Shown here piece by piece: positions 1 to 12,300 of a stretch of DNA of 64,000 nucleotides. The notes under the pieces were generated by a model. The model had not been told where the DNA came from. It was given only the letters and a program-made list of their open reading frames with translations, and did not search any database. How positions within the stretch are numbered: position 1 is the first letter of the stretch; every line of letters starts with the position of its first letter. Made by a program: the position numbers and the translations under genes. The stretch is from Patiria miniata. Taxonomy: Eukaryota; Echinodermata; Asteroidea; Valvatida; Asterinidae. The DNA lies in the NCBI RefSeq assembly GCF_015706575.1, contig NW_024037072.1:2361001-2425000 (forward strand), in the 5' to 3' direction.

Positions 1-414
1 GCCTTTTGTGAATAAGTGCAATGCCATACCGTTATCCTTTTCTAAGTCAATCCCATATGCATCGGCGGAAACACGGTTTTCAGGTCGCATGGCTTTCAGA
101 GAGCGTATGCAAAACAAAAAAACTAAGGGACTATTCTCTCCGTTGATATTTTAAAATTCAACCTCTCATGATTATTATCAGTAAATCTGCACGAAGCCAG
201 CACACTCTACTAATGCCAATGCCATTTGAAGCAAGGCTACTAAATTATCTTGTCGCAAAGAAAAAAAATATCACACTTCAAAGGTTGTATCGTTCAATAT
301 ATGAACCTATTTCCATTAATTGGAATCTTAATTGAGAAGGAAACGATTTGTCAACACAATTAAATAATCACTCTTTTCTTTTTTAAGATGGAATTTTTGC
401 GTCGGGGTGATATA
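1..414. other. Non-genic stretch, nothing recognised
   Basis: AT-rich sequence with no convincing reading frame, RNA gene or repeat terminus. It may be part of the intergenic region or of the long last intron of the PAH gene, whose final exon was not found. Confidence 0.5.
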
Positions 415-602
415 AATCAAATTGGGTTTTGCCCTTCCCGACGCTTAAACACTGTATGTTACCTCCCGAGTGGAAGTTGGAAAAAATCACTCGGGTGGGA
501 CTCGAACCCACGACCTCCTGCTTTCTAGTGCAGATGTCTTACCACTTGACCACCGAGCGTTTTGCAGTGTTTAAACGTCGGTTAAGGGCAAAACCTAATT
601 TG
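415..602. mobile_element. Foldback element enclosing a tRNA-like unit
   Basis: The two ends form inverted repeats of about 40 bp (roughly 415-454 and 562-602). Both arms share the words AATCAAATT, GGTTTTGCCCTT and TTAAACACTG in mirror order, with a few mismatches. The inner part is a tRNA-like sequence on the minus strand (488-559). This looks like a non-autonomous inverted-repeat element that has captured, or was built around, a tRNA-like gene. Confidence 0.7.
488..559 (-). tRNA. tRNA-like gene, possibly pseudogene, anticodon unclear
   Basis: On the minus strand the sequence folds as a cloverleaf. The acceptor stem is CGCTCGG with CCGAGTG (one G-T pair). The D-arm is closed by GTC/GAC. The T-arm is perfect (GTGGG, loop TTCGAGT, CCCAC). 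Internal Pol III A and B boxes are therefore present, and six T residues follow directly after the 3' end, as in a Pol III terminator. The anticodon stem CTGC/GCAG encloses eight bases (ACTAGAAA) instead of seven, so the anticodon cannot be read with confidence. This suggests a pseudogene or a tRNA-derived repeat head. Confidence 0.6.
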
Positions 603-3090
603 ATTCAATCTTTTCTTCACACCTGCAAAGTCCAGTTTTCAAGACAAACATAGTGTTGCAAAATCAAGAGTAACTTACGTTACCTCAAAACTCACCCAAG
701 CCCATTTGTGATGGCATACACGTATTTCTATGGAACGAAATAAAGTTATTTGTTTTGAGCGGCAAATGAGTCTATTTTTTTACCGCCATTAAAGGCGATT
801 CACGGAGTGAAAGCAAATTGTGCTCGGCAGAGACTTTGCCACTGACTTCTCTGTAGGGAAATATATGGTATATAAAAGATACTTTACCAGGTATGACTTA
901 TCTTTCTACATTTGATGACACGCACTTTGCACGCCAAACTCAAGATTTTTTTAATATTACATGTCCATATTTCTCGACAATGTTTAAAAGTGATTACGCT
1001 TGCTTTCTGTAGTAGAACTTGAAATGTTGGATTTATATGAATGTCCATTGCGCCGATGTACTGGGATTGACCCTTCTGTTCCCGCCAAGTGGTATCTGCG
1101 CGATCGTAATATAATTTCGCTTTCCAAAGAAGTTATCTCTGATTTAGTTCAGCACATCAGCGTCAGCGGATGGGTATTTAGATGTGAAATAAAAAAGTTT
1201 GAAATGCGAAGTAAATGTCAGCACCGTTCAGTTTCTCTGGCTATGCAGCACATACAAAGTTTAACGCAAATTAATGGCTAATTAATACCAACTGGCCCCA
1301 CTCACCTGTATACAAAGGGGTGGTGAATTTGCAGTGAATCCAATTTGAAGATTTTATCCCAATGTCACTTTCAGAGTTCAGGCAGCTGTACGTGCCAGCA
1401 ACCAAAGTGGTGATGGCGGAGTAAAGTAATGACTGGGGCATAACAGTGGTATCGATTCCAAAGCAAACCTGATATTTTTTTCTGCTCTATTTGTTGGCAT
1501 TACGACAACAGAGCTTCCCCTGCCCCACGAACCATCTTCATGAGTGTAAAACAATTATTAGCTTGTACGACTACGTAAGCACGTACTGTTTAGCTACTTT
1601 TATTCCTTATTGATCGGGAGAAATCAGAGTCCTGACGGCTTTGGTGGGTTGTTTAAAGGTAAATTTGACTACGTCACTTTCCACTACGACAACATGTGTT
1701 CTGGTTCTGACCGGCTGGGATTTGGCTTCGAACCAACAACTCATACACCTGGTCCTCGATTTCTAATTCTCCATCAATATTTCAGAGCTTGGGAAGCATT
1801 GGCGAGACGAAGTGACCAGAGTGTTTGCCGCAGTGCCAACCTTGGTCCCACGGTGTCCAGCAGTAACGCTCCCACCACTATACCTGCTCTCTCACACTTG
1901 GATCATTTGCATGTTCAAAAATCGTGCACTTGCAAATTAGGTACAAAATAATCTGGAGCCTGCCCATGATAAAAATCAGTGTTTTTTGTATGGGGTGTCC
2001 GGGGTACAGACCGTATCAATTCTTCGCGGCATGAGATCCGAAAACACGATTTGTTTTTGCAAGTTAAGATGTTTACCATCTATAGTGCAACATTACAATA
2101 CATATTAGTATTACAATATATAAGCAATATGAAGAAGGGAATGTGTTTTTGAGGGAGACGACAATATCATTCAGAATGAACAGTAAAACAAAATATACAA
2201 ATTACCAAGAATACAATACAAATAATTGCAGGAAGCATGTTTCACACCAAGGGTTACTATGGTATTAAACGGGTTGAAAATAAAGTAAGCTCTGAAACGA
2301 GGTTTGCACTATGTAAAATGGTACATGTACCGGTGTCACATGAAAATCCGACTCCTATGAAAATCGGACCCCTATTTCCCTATTACGTATTGGTTGATCC
2401 CTCATACGTGACAGGTCACTCTCTCCCGAAACGATCCTAAAAATAGCATAGTATCGTACTCATGCGTGCGCAGTAGGCCTACTACCAATAAGTCCACATT
2501 TCATGGAGTTGGATATTCACGCTACACCGGTGTAATGACATCTGGACTCGTATGAAATCTGGTCTCGTTTACCTTATATGGACGTGACTTGTCCCCGTAA
2601 TCTAATTTTGCCCACCGAGACATATGCACAAAACCAATGCGTCAGTATTCCATAAGAGTGGAAATTCACACTACACCGGATAGGGACATAATGCGTTGCT
2701 CTGGCTTCAGCGATGACATTCGATTTGATGAATCCAAATACTTAAAGAAAAAAAAACATACACAGGCAAAAGTTCACAGATGATGACAGGGGAAAAATAA
2801 TTACATGTATTACGTAAGCAATATGCACTAAACGAAAACTTTATTTCAAACTTTCACCCAAAAATGTTACAAGAATAAAGATCTTTATAGAGGTTTTACT
2901 ATTTTAATGTAAGACACATAATAGATACATGGTTTAAAACAAAATTAATAATATCACGCTGTTGCATTTAAAGAATATGCAAAAGAGAGAGAACCAAACA
3001 TCTCATGAAAACGCAAAACCCGACACCAAAAATACTTTTGACAAAAGGCAAGAATAACGATATTTTAAAGAAGTATACACAGGACGTTAA
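603..3090. other. Repeat-containing non-coding stretch
   Basis: No gene is supported. The segment around 1845-1970 recurs in inverted orientation near 56095-56235; both contain a GATCATTTGCATGT word and a CTGCTCTCTCAC word. Short related blocks containing CTACACCGG occur near 2520 and 2670. The remainder is AT-rich and unrecognised. Confidence 0.5.
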
Positions 3091-3094
3091 CCCT

Positions 3095-3390
3095 AACCCC
3101 CTCCCTTTTTGCTAGGAACCGTCCTGAATCCTCCAAAATCCTCCAAACTTGTGCACTCTCGTTCAATGAAGGATATATACCCAAAATTCAATCCTTCAAA
3201 ATCGTCAGACAGTCCTGCCTCTCAAAATGCATTCATCCTCAATCCTCCAAAATCATCATGTGATTTAACGCCATTCATCCCCAACCCTCCAAAATCATCA
3301 TGTTTCTCAAACACATGTTCATGCTCCATTCTCCAAAATTCTCCAAAACTGTCAGGAGGATTTTGGAAGATTTAGGTGGGTTAGAGTTAA
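3095..3390. repeat. CCTCCAAAATC minisatellite-bearing repeat, copy 1
   Basis: The motif CCTCCAAAATC and variants recur many times here. A related element at 24880-25310 carries the same words, partly in the opposite orientation (GGAGGATTTTG). Both contain a CTAGCAAAAAGG or CCTTTTTGCTAG word near an end, so they are probably copies of one inverted-repeat element. The plus-strand open frame across the block only reflects the tandem repeats. Confidence 0.55.
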
Positions 3391-4149
3391 GATCATAACT
3401 CAGAGAAACCCTGTGGAACCCTGCAAAATGAATATACATATACATGTTTACGTGTAATCTTATGCTATATTAAAGGACTTCATTAATACAAGCACACAAA
3501 AATGATAACAGAATAACGATCAAAATCAAAGCAAATGCATGCACGATTATACTTATCTCCACCGTAAAACAAAGTACATGTAAGTAAATTACAAATGCTG
3601 AACGCGGTAATATAATAGTCCGATATACAATGTACTCCGATATTTATCAGTAAAACAAAAGCATATTTAAGAAGTTCCTCGTTAAAAGATAGGCAAATAA
3701 ATCATCATGTGATTTAACGCCATTCATCCCCAACCCTCCAAAATCATCATGTTTCTCAAACACATGTTCATGCTCCATTCTCCAAAATTCTCCAAAACTG
3801 TCAGGAGGATTTTGGAAGATTTAGGTGGGTTAGAGTTAAGATCATAACTCAGAGAAACCCTGTGGAACCCTGCAAAATGAATATACATATACATGTTTAC
3901 GTGTAATCTTATGCTATATTAAAGGACTTCATTAATACAAGCACACAAAAATGATAACAGAATAACGATCAAAATCAAAGCAAATGCATGCACGATTATA
4001 CTTATCTCCACCGTAAAACAAAGTACATGTAAGTAAATTACAAATGCTGAACGCGGTAATATAATAGTCCGATATACAATGTACTCCGATATTTATCAGT
4101 AAAACAAAAGCATATTTAAGAAGTTCCTCGTTAAAAGATAGGCAAATAA
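3252..4149. repeat. Tandem duplication, two 449-bp copies
   Basis: The block starting ATCATCATGTGATTTAACG at 3252 is repeated from 3701 with an offset of 449 bp. The two copies appear identical by eye up to the junction at about 4149, where the second leaves the repeat (TTGGCGAGAG). The first copy starts inside the CCTCCAAAATC repeat. Identity this high means a very recent duplication or an assembly artefact. Confidence 0.85.
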
Positions 4150-6374
4150 ATTGGCGAGAGCCATTTTAGTCTGAGCAATAACTATTTTCCCTGGCCCAAA
4201 ATAGCAACTCTGATCATGCTGATGAGCTTAATACGTTGGTTTACAACTGAATTAGCTCGTCCTTGTTTTATGGTGCCCTCCGTGCGGCGATACCGACGTG
4301 GGTTTTGATAACACTATTTTTAGCCTGATATTTGTTTCTTGGGCCATATTCACTGACAAACACAAAGAGCAATAATTTTGGGGGAAAAATATCGTGTTCA
4401 CCGCACGGAGTAACTACATGTACGTACACATACATGTACTTCTAAAAATGCATTGATGTCTACAACTACACCCTGGTCAGATTTGACTCCGATTATTCGG
4501 CCTGATACTAGTTAGGGTAAAAAAATTGCCGCTTTCGAAATGACCCCGAAAATAATCTAGTCCGAGTATCACCCCTTATCCAAAATTATGGTCCATTACA
4601 TAGACTATGAAAGTCTTGATAGTAGTCATTTTGATCCTGAAAATTGTCAGGCCAAATGAAACACAGATTCTGGGTCAATCTAACCAGGACGTTTTAGAGT
4701 TGTATAATAAAACGCTTTGTGCTGCGGTATTTGATTAATGAAATATTTAGCCAATTAAGACTACATATTTAGCGAAATAAGACTAAATATTTACTCTACA
4801 TTATACAAATACCAATATTTTGATATATCGATTTAAAGGGAGAATCTCTCCTGATAAAGAAGCAAAATAAGAAATAGAAAAATGCTGAAAAAATAAGGGA
4901 AAGGGAAAGAATGTAATATCAAGACACTACCTCTTTGGGTGTGTACAAAGTCTATGGAGAGTTGAGTGCATTTTCAAAGTATTTTCAAAACTGGAAATGT
5001 TTCTCAGTCCCAGATTTGTGTCTTTTGAACATTTTCGCAATGACTGAACTAGCTTAACGTAACAGCATAATGAAACAAAGTCAATGGGAAGGCTCAAATA
5101 ATCTTTATCCACACACTAAATATTTTAACTAAGTATGGGACACACTAAATATTTAAACTAAATATACAACGGTTAATAGGAATCACTATAATCATATTCA
5201 AACTCAACTGACTGTTGATTATACATGTACATCTATCACCGCACTCTGGATATCTCAACCTCCACATAATGATTGCTTAATGTTACTTTGTGCTTTGTCA
5301 TAGAATTCATAATTGTGGTTTTAATGCTGCTATGGACTGGTAAATACGATATGATTTCAATGCAAGACATAACACATCACACTCTATCCAATTCGGAGAT
5401 ACACCAATGTAGACTGAATTTCACCTTACTTTTGTGTTGAAACAGGAATATAAAATTCCTCTCCTTTTGACGTCTGGTAATCCAATAATTTTCAGAGGAG
5501 ATTTGGCGAAGTTTATCCAAAATGAAATGAGGGCATTTTTTTTACAGGATAACTAGACATCTGGAGGAAGGGAATTTGATTTTTCCTGGTATTAACCAGA
5601 AAAGTAGCTTCCACAGTAGAAAAAACAGTCTCAATTTCAATCCAGGGAATTCAGGAAATTTAGCATGCATCACTGCGTGGCCCCCCAATATGGAATTAAG
5701 TCCAGCATTTGAGACATATCGTATTGATAGGTCTAATACAAGGTACCAACGTGTGTGCAATCCTTTCTCTGTAAAATCTTTCATAAAACTGGGTTATCTT
5801 GTTTTAGTTTTTTTTTTAATTGCAAGTCTGTGCATCTACTTCCAACTCTCAGTGTAGTTTTAAAATCAACTTTTGAAATCCAACTGCAAGCGAAGTTTTA
5901 ACATGACTGGAAACAAGAAGTGAAGCTTTTGACTCGGTCAAAAAAAAAATGTTGCAGCTAGTTACAAACACACGTGTTCTAGTTTCAAAGGAAAATCTCT
6001 CCTTCGAAGAAGAGTATGCTGTCATCACTATTCATGAATTTGTCCTTACAGTGAATTACGTTTCTGATTTGTATCTTTATTAAATTGACACTGCATAGTT
6101 TTTCAATCAGTACTGTGATTGGGTTCATCAAAAAAGGATCCTCAAATGCTGATTATTATATCTTAAGACAAGATAAGTTTGCGGTAGCTATCTAGATACT
6201 TTCTTTTGACTCTACAGAGAATGACACAACACTCAAAATACTCGTCTCACTACTGGAAGAACAAAATCCAGTCACTTAAATCATGTGTTAATCATTCTGG
6301 TTACTTTCATTATCATCATTCACGGGTTCACTCCCCATCACACACAACGGTCACACCAGGGTTTGCAATTTTTT

Positions 6375-6409
<35 letters not shown>

Positions 6410-7550
6410 GTTTTATTTTATTTAAACAGATTTTTTTTTTTTAAATCAGATTTTTATGATTTTTTTAAATTTCGAATTATTGATATGACTAAACGTGTCT
6501 AAATCTCCCCATGCACCCATCACTAAGGAGTTTAGGTTCCTATAATACCCATCATCCACAAAACTCAATAAATTGATAAATGCTTTTAAAAAAAATTGTA
6601 TTGAATCGGTGATTTAAAAAAATCACTTGATTTCTTCTACATGTAATCTACATCATTGGTTCAATGGTACATTAATACTGAAGATACTTTAAAGGTGCAT
6701 TGCTTGATTGATACTATATTGGTCCCCCCTAAAATATATTTAATTTCCCAACCCAATCCTGTCAAACCTGAGGGAGTGGAAATTAACACCTTGACGAAAA
6801 CACCCAAACCCGTACATATTTATGGGTATTGTCAGTCTATAAGAAAGAGCCACCATTTTCCTTATACAGTAGAGTGAAAAGATAGTATCTAGGTCTTAGT
6901 ATCTCTCCACCATGCAAACCTTCAAATCTCATATTATATCTTCCTTGGTATCTACATGTATACATGATGCATCTGTCTTGAAGCAACACTTTTCAACTCT
7001 GATAGTGGCTCACCAAGAACCTGCATTTGATTTTTTAAATTTGCCAAACTCACAATTTGAATTCAATTATTAAAAAAAGTGTAAAATTATGTATTCATAC
7101 GGTTTTGGAATTTCTTCAGAAGTTTCTTGGATGCATTCCATCCCTGGAGTTATTCCGAGTTACGTTTAGGACACCTTGTTCACCGCATCAATCAGAATAT
7201 TAAGGTCACCTTTTGGAGAAAAGACAAAACAAAATGTGTGTTTTAGCTTTTAAGGGTTGACATTACGAGGCTTCCAGGCCTCTGATTTTACCCCCGTCGA
7301 CATGAGATTGTTTAGGTCCCTGACTTATAATTATAACAACAAATATTATTAATATCAGTGCAATTCCAAACTAAGGATTATTGTGCTTTACAAAAAAAGT
7401 ACAAGAATATGATAACACAAACAATCACACTTGTTGAGATAAATAGCCAGGGAAACCAAGAATATATTGGATCAAGCAAACAGGTGTGTTTTTAGGCTAC
7501 ATTTGAATGTTTGTGGGTTAGGAGCCAATCTAATGGTTGATTGGAGGTCA
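4150..7550. other. Non-coding stretch, no gene seen
   Basis: AT-rich sequence with short A and T tracts, including about 28 A residues near 6380-6408. The open frames are short, overlap on opposite strands (for example around 5542-5857) and have no coding character. Sequence near 7320-7560 resembles the dispersed retroelement tails found again near 62900-63380, but I could not define its ends. Confidence 0.45.
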
Positions 7551-7554
7551 TTCT

Positions 7555-7588
7555 TTAATAATAATAATAATAATGATAATAATAATTA
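7555..7588. repeat. (AAT)n microsatellite
   Basis: A run of about ten AAT triplets with one GAT interruption, directly left of the TAATAGGGAGAC inverted-repeat element. Confidence 0.85.
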
Positions 7589-7601
7589 CCGGCTATGGGG
7601 G

Positions 7602-7866
7602 TAATAGGGAGACTTTCCCATAGACTTGTGCACAAAAATTTTCCGACTTAAATGTGCCCTAACCCGATATTCCCTGGTCCTTTTTCCACAAATTTCGGTA
7701 TTTTTACTAATTTGGCAACAAGCAACAAATATAACCTAATTGCGACAGCGAAATTTTGTCTCTAAAGGGGGGCTGCGCCAATAGGGAGACACTTAGGTGT
7801 CACCCTATTAAGCCCGTGTCTCCCTACTACCGAATTTTCTACGCTAACGTGTCTCCCTAATAGTAC
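7602..7866. mobile_element. Inverted-repeat MITE with TAATAGGGAGAC ends
   Basis: TAATAGGGAGAC at the left end (about 7602) is matched by GTCTCCCTAATA at the right end (about 7855-7866). Further inverted copies of the word occur inside near 7780 and 7830, giving a multi-hairpin, roughly 265-bp non-coding element. Confidence 0.6.
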
Positions 7867-8069
7867 ATTTGTAGGAATAATAGCACCCGAGTCTTATATA
7901 GCGCACGTATCTACCAACAATTAGAAACTAAAGGCACTGGAAGTTATCTCTATTATTAAAGAAAGGTAAATAAAGTTTATGAGAAATGAGACCCATTATG
8001 TAGCACCTTATAAGGGTTTACAAGGTGCTGCGGCGCATTAAGCAGCCAATGCTTAGCGATAAGTGTTAC

Positions 8070-8262
8070 TGGGTTCTTTAACATGCATTACTGTTAACTC
8101 AACACAGGGGACCTACGGCTTTACGTCCCATCCGAAGGACGAAGCAATAATGGTAAAGTGCCTTGCTCAAGAGCACAAGCACCATGTTCCCACGGTCAGG
8201 ATTCAAACCCATGTACCACGGCACATGAGTTGAACACCGTAACCATTGGACCACAGCACCCC
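8070..8262 (-). mobile_element. tRNA-derived SINE-like repeat, copy 1
   Basis: The minus strand has an A-box-like TGGTCCAATGG and a B-box-like GGTTTGAATCC about 35 bp apart, followed by a dispersed tail (GGACGTAAAGCC region). A second copy in the same orientation lies at about 53160-53412 with GGTCCAATAGG and GGTTCGAATTC. The spacing and boxes fit a Pol III promoter of a SINE. The element has no coding role; the 90-residue minus-strand frame across it is accidental. Confidence 0.65.
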
Positions 8263-8530
8263 ACAAAAATCTAGGAGCACAGTGGGTCAGTGAGAGGGCC
8301 CCACAGGTGGCCCCATCAGTTGCCTGATTGGAATCATTATAGCACTGTAATGACAGTTCAATGGGTGCCAAACCAACTACAGCATGGGGTATCCAGCTCT
8401 AAAATACCCGAAAAATGTTAGCATTTTGGAGCTTGTCAGTATTACAGGGGAGATTGCTGTCTATGTGTAAAGATAAGCATGTAGCCTGAAGCAGAGTACA
8501 GCTGTGATATGGAAGCCTGACGGCAATGAT

Positions 8531-8705
8531 ATAGACCTTTATCATGCTGCCACCATTTCAGTCATGTTCCCTGTATCCAATAACAGTACTGAATGATGTT
8601 TTTTTGTGCAAAAAGGAACCAGACTATTTTTCCTTCAAGCCTCGCTTTGGTTAAGTTGATTTGATTGGGAAAAATCAAGATGGCCGCAGCATGACGATGG
8701 TCTAT
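8531..8705. mobile_element. MITE with ATAGACC termini, copy 1
   Basis: The ends are inverted: the left starts ATAGACC and continues TCATGCTGCC; the right ends GCAGCATGA then GGTCTAT. The 175-bp body includes AAAAAGGAACCAGACTATTT. A second copy lies at 14583-14751 inside a PAH intron with about 80% identity by eye. Confidence 0.75.
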
Positions 8706-9166
8706 TAGGCGGGTTTGTTGTATTTCTCTTTCAAGTTGCTATCCCAATACTAGTTTGAGTTTCACCCTAAAAATTAGATTTCGTTCTCAAAATGCTATAT
8801 TTCTAGCAATATAAAGGTTTAAAAATCATCTTTGAATGAGATAATGGAACCAGAAAATCTACCCATGTATAATTATAGAATATTCACTTTGCAGATTTCA
8901 AATTATTTGCTGCTCAACAATAATTCAGGTGTATTTTTGTGTGTGTGTTTTGGACGCAACAGCAACCCGAAATAAAAGGGGATTATCAGAGGATTGAACA
9001 AAATCCAAAATAGGAAAAAAGTTGCTTTTTTTTCATTTAAATAAGGCATTGAAATTTAAAATTCATTGGGAGAAAACAATTTTGAATATGTTGAAAAGCA
9101 TCAGTAGGGCAACTTTAAGCCACCCTTGAATGATTTCTAGTGACCGCAGTCGCAGCGTCATCCAAA

Positions 9167-9167
<1 letters not shown>

Positions 9168-9199
<32 letters not shown>
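9168..9199. repeat. 32-nt C tract (G tract in the PAH pre-mRNA)
   Basis: An uninterrupted run of 32 C. On the PAH sense strand it is a G tract starting about 23 nt after the exon 12 splice donor. Confidence 0.9.
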
Positions 9200-9201
<2 letters not shown>

Positions 9202-9222
9202 GTTGGGAGGTACCACCATTAC

Positions 9223-9338
9223 CTCTGATGCTCGTGGCAAGGTCCTTCAGTTGCATCTTCTTGTCCAAGACCTCAATCGTCTGGGTGAAGGGGTTGTAGC
9301 GGACTGAGAATGGCCTGGGGATGCTGGCAGCATATTTC
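9223..9338 (-). CDS. PAH: PAH exon 12
   Basis: 116 nt, phase 2 to 1, same length as human exon 12. It encodes [19 protein letters not shown] and [18 protein letters not shown]. The donor GTAATG is followed by a 32-nt G tract on the sense strand. Confidence 0.97.
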
Positions 9339-12300
9339 CTGTTGGAAGAAACGAGTCGGACTCTTAGGGATGAGGTTGTCAATTATTAAAGGGAATATAC
9401 ATCATTTGCTTTTACTGTAATTTTCAGAAATGGATGGAATTGGGGGGTTGGAAATATATAGCAAATATAGTTACACAGACTTTTTTGAGGTTTTGGGTTC
9501 GAAAATGCTATAAAAACCAAGAAAAACAATCATTTTCCTGTAGTCTGGTTCCCTGACTCCATATAAGAAGAAACAGAGCAGTTTACATACATTGGGGAAT
9601 TGTAAGGTCAGGGAACCAGTCTAGCTGGCTCGTACCCGTTCATAGGTTTGTAATCGATTGCAAACAAGTGCGATGGTCAATTGATACAAAAATACCACTT
9701 TTCTTGATTATGACAGTATACCAGGTGCCATGATTTTACAGGATGCTTTACACTGTCATTCACTAACAGTCCAGCAAGGTATTTCAAAATGATTTGGTAG
9801 TTATATTTTTTGATGTTTGCAAATGTTGTATTTTCCCTTTAAACAAAACGACTGAAAATTGGATGAAAGGTCTGAAAGATAACTCTTCTGTGTTACATCA
9901 TGAATCATTCAACAGTTTCTTAATGGACTCCGTGCACGAACGCCAGTAAAACCAATCTACACATGAGTGGCTGATGTTTTGCGATAAAGCATTCCAGTCC
10001 CACCTAAATCAGGAGTCAGATTGGCGTAGTGGTACTTTCCTCGCCTTCCACCGCTGTGACCCGGGTTCGATTCCTGCCTGGGCCAATATGTGGATTGGGT
10101 TTTCAGTTCCTACTTGATTCCGTGGGTTTTCTTCAAAATATTTTTCTGGGGTTTTCGTCCCACATCTACAAATGTTATTTCTTCACATTGTCTTCTCTAT
10201 AAAGCTAAAAGAGCCATGTTATTTTGACCATCTCTCAGCCGGGGGCCGGGGGGGGGGGGGGGGGATTCTGCCCCCCCCCCCCAAGATCTCAACCATCGAG
10301 TAATGAAAAATTTTGAAACTCGGTAAATGAAAAGAGCAACTAATCAAAAACATACCCAAGAAATTTCATGACTGTAGATCAAAGGGTTCTGGAATTATAG
10401 CTAATTAATTATTCAAAGGTACAAATGGTAATTGTGCTCTATGTACACGAGGTATATGGGAAAGTGCAGTTTTCACAGCGCATAGCGCCGGAAAAATTTA
10501 TTTTCACTGCGCGGCAACCCGTGGTCCAATTTGTATGTTTTTGGTCTCAAAAGATGCGCAAGGCTGGAGGCTAAAGAAGTCATAACAGCTCGGGGTCGCA
10601 AAAAAAAAAAAATTGAAGGCTATCGCGGCAAAAGTTGAGGGGTGGCGGATTCTGCAAACCCCCCCCCCCCGGCCCTTTTAGGGTTACTACTGGGCCCCAT
10701 GGGAGTAGATTCCACTTAATTGACTACCCAGTTAAAATAAGTAATTAAATAAAACCTCTATTTTTGCATGGAGTACATTGTCTTTGGTCAAGCCAACTCA
10801 GTGCTGACCTGCTTAGTTGGTCTCACCTCATTTTATCCTTGGCATCCTCAAAGCTCTCTGCCACAAAGTAAATGGGTTGGAGGCTGGTGATGGGATACTC
10901 CTGCTCGGCTGTTACAGCTGGGTCAAAGGGTCGGGTCGCAGGCTCGTCGGTCAAACAGTACTGCAATAAAAGAGGAATAGGAAATCCATCAATATTGTGG
11001 CTGTCATATACAGGAACAGACAGTGAATCAAGGTTGATAAGAATACACAAATGAGGATTGCAGATGGCTACAGCTATATAGTCCTTGTCCTTGCAAGTCC
11101 ATCACAAGTCGTGAACCATAACAAATTGATTATTTGTTTTTATTTCTTTCTTTCTGGTAATGAAACCAAGGGTTTCTCACAAGTGCCCCAGGCACTGTAG
11201 CTTGAAAGCCAGAAGAAACATGTAGAGAGCAGACAATGAGAAGAAATTACAGTGTTAAGAGGTGGGAGGAAAACCCCAGAAAAATATTCTAGGGAAACCC
11301 ACGGAAATCAGGTAGGGAAATCCCAATCCACATGTGGACCACAACAGGAATCGAACCCGGGACACAGTGATGGAAGGAGAGACAGTAACCACTGCGCCAG
11401 TCTAACTCCCCAAATGAATTATGTTTCACCCCCTAGTTACTTGTGACTGGATGTGGGGAAAGGACTTGTAAGTTACTTCAGACCAGGCTTGTGATAGGCT
11501 TGAATCCAAACCTAGTGACTATCAATCCCTTCTTTGAAAACGTTTAGAATAAATGTATCAGTATCGTTTCGGTTTGCGGTAACACCATGTGGTAATAACT
11601 ACTGCTCAGTGGATATTTAGTTCTAAAAAGAACTTGTCCTGCTTTTTGTCAACTTTCGCTAAGTAGTTTTAGTTCTGATGAGAACATTCCTGCTTTAAGT
11701 TCTTAAAGAACTTTCTTTGGTCTCAACGTTTCGACTAGCCTGCTCTAGTCATCGTCAGGAGACTGAGGTGAGTTGGAGATGCTGCTCCTTAAGTAGGCTG
11801 TGTGTCGGTAAATTCAGATTGGTTTACTCCCAATCCTAACACAGCCTACTATTAGGCCTATTATTTGGTTTCAGCTAAAGGAACGACCTGGCTTTGGAGT
11901 TCGAGTTTGCCAGTGGTCATTTTCAAAGAACCTTATCTGGTAAACAAAATAATGGTTTCTTAAAATCGTTAAACCTTTTAAGTGTATACCGCTACAGTAT
12001 ATAGCATAACCCCCTCATCTTTTGATACCAAAAACATGAAAATTGGACCATGGGTTGCCAGGGCTACCCGCCGTGAAAACTGAATTTTCCCATATATATA
12101 TTGTGTACACAGAGCAGAATTACCATTCGTACATATGTATAATTAATTAGCCATAATTCCAAAACTCTTTGACCTATAGTCATGAAATTTCTTGGGTATG
12201 AGTTGCTCTATGCACTTACAGAGTTTCAAAATTTTTCGTCACTCGATGGCCGGAATCCCCCCCCCCCCCCCCTCCCGACCTACTTTACAACGGCTGACTG

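Noticed and set aside
7320..7560. Reverse-transcriptase gene fragment
   Set aside because: The text resembles retroelement tails, but no frame encodes recognisable reverse-transcriptase motifs.
8099..8371. Minus-strand frame containing CGALSL, resembling the end of PAH
   Set aside because: It overlaps a dispersed SINE-like repeat, has no acceptor in the right phase and only a few chance matches.
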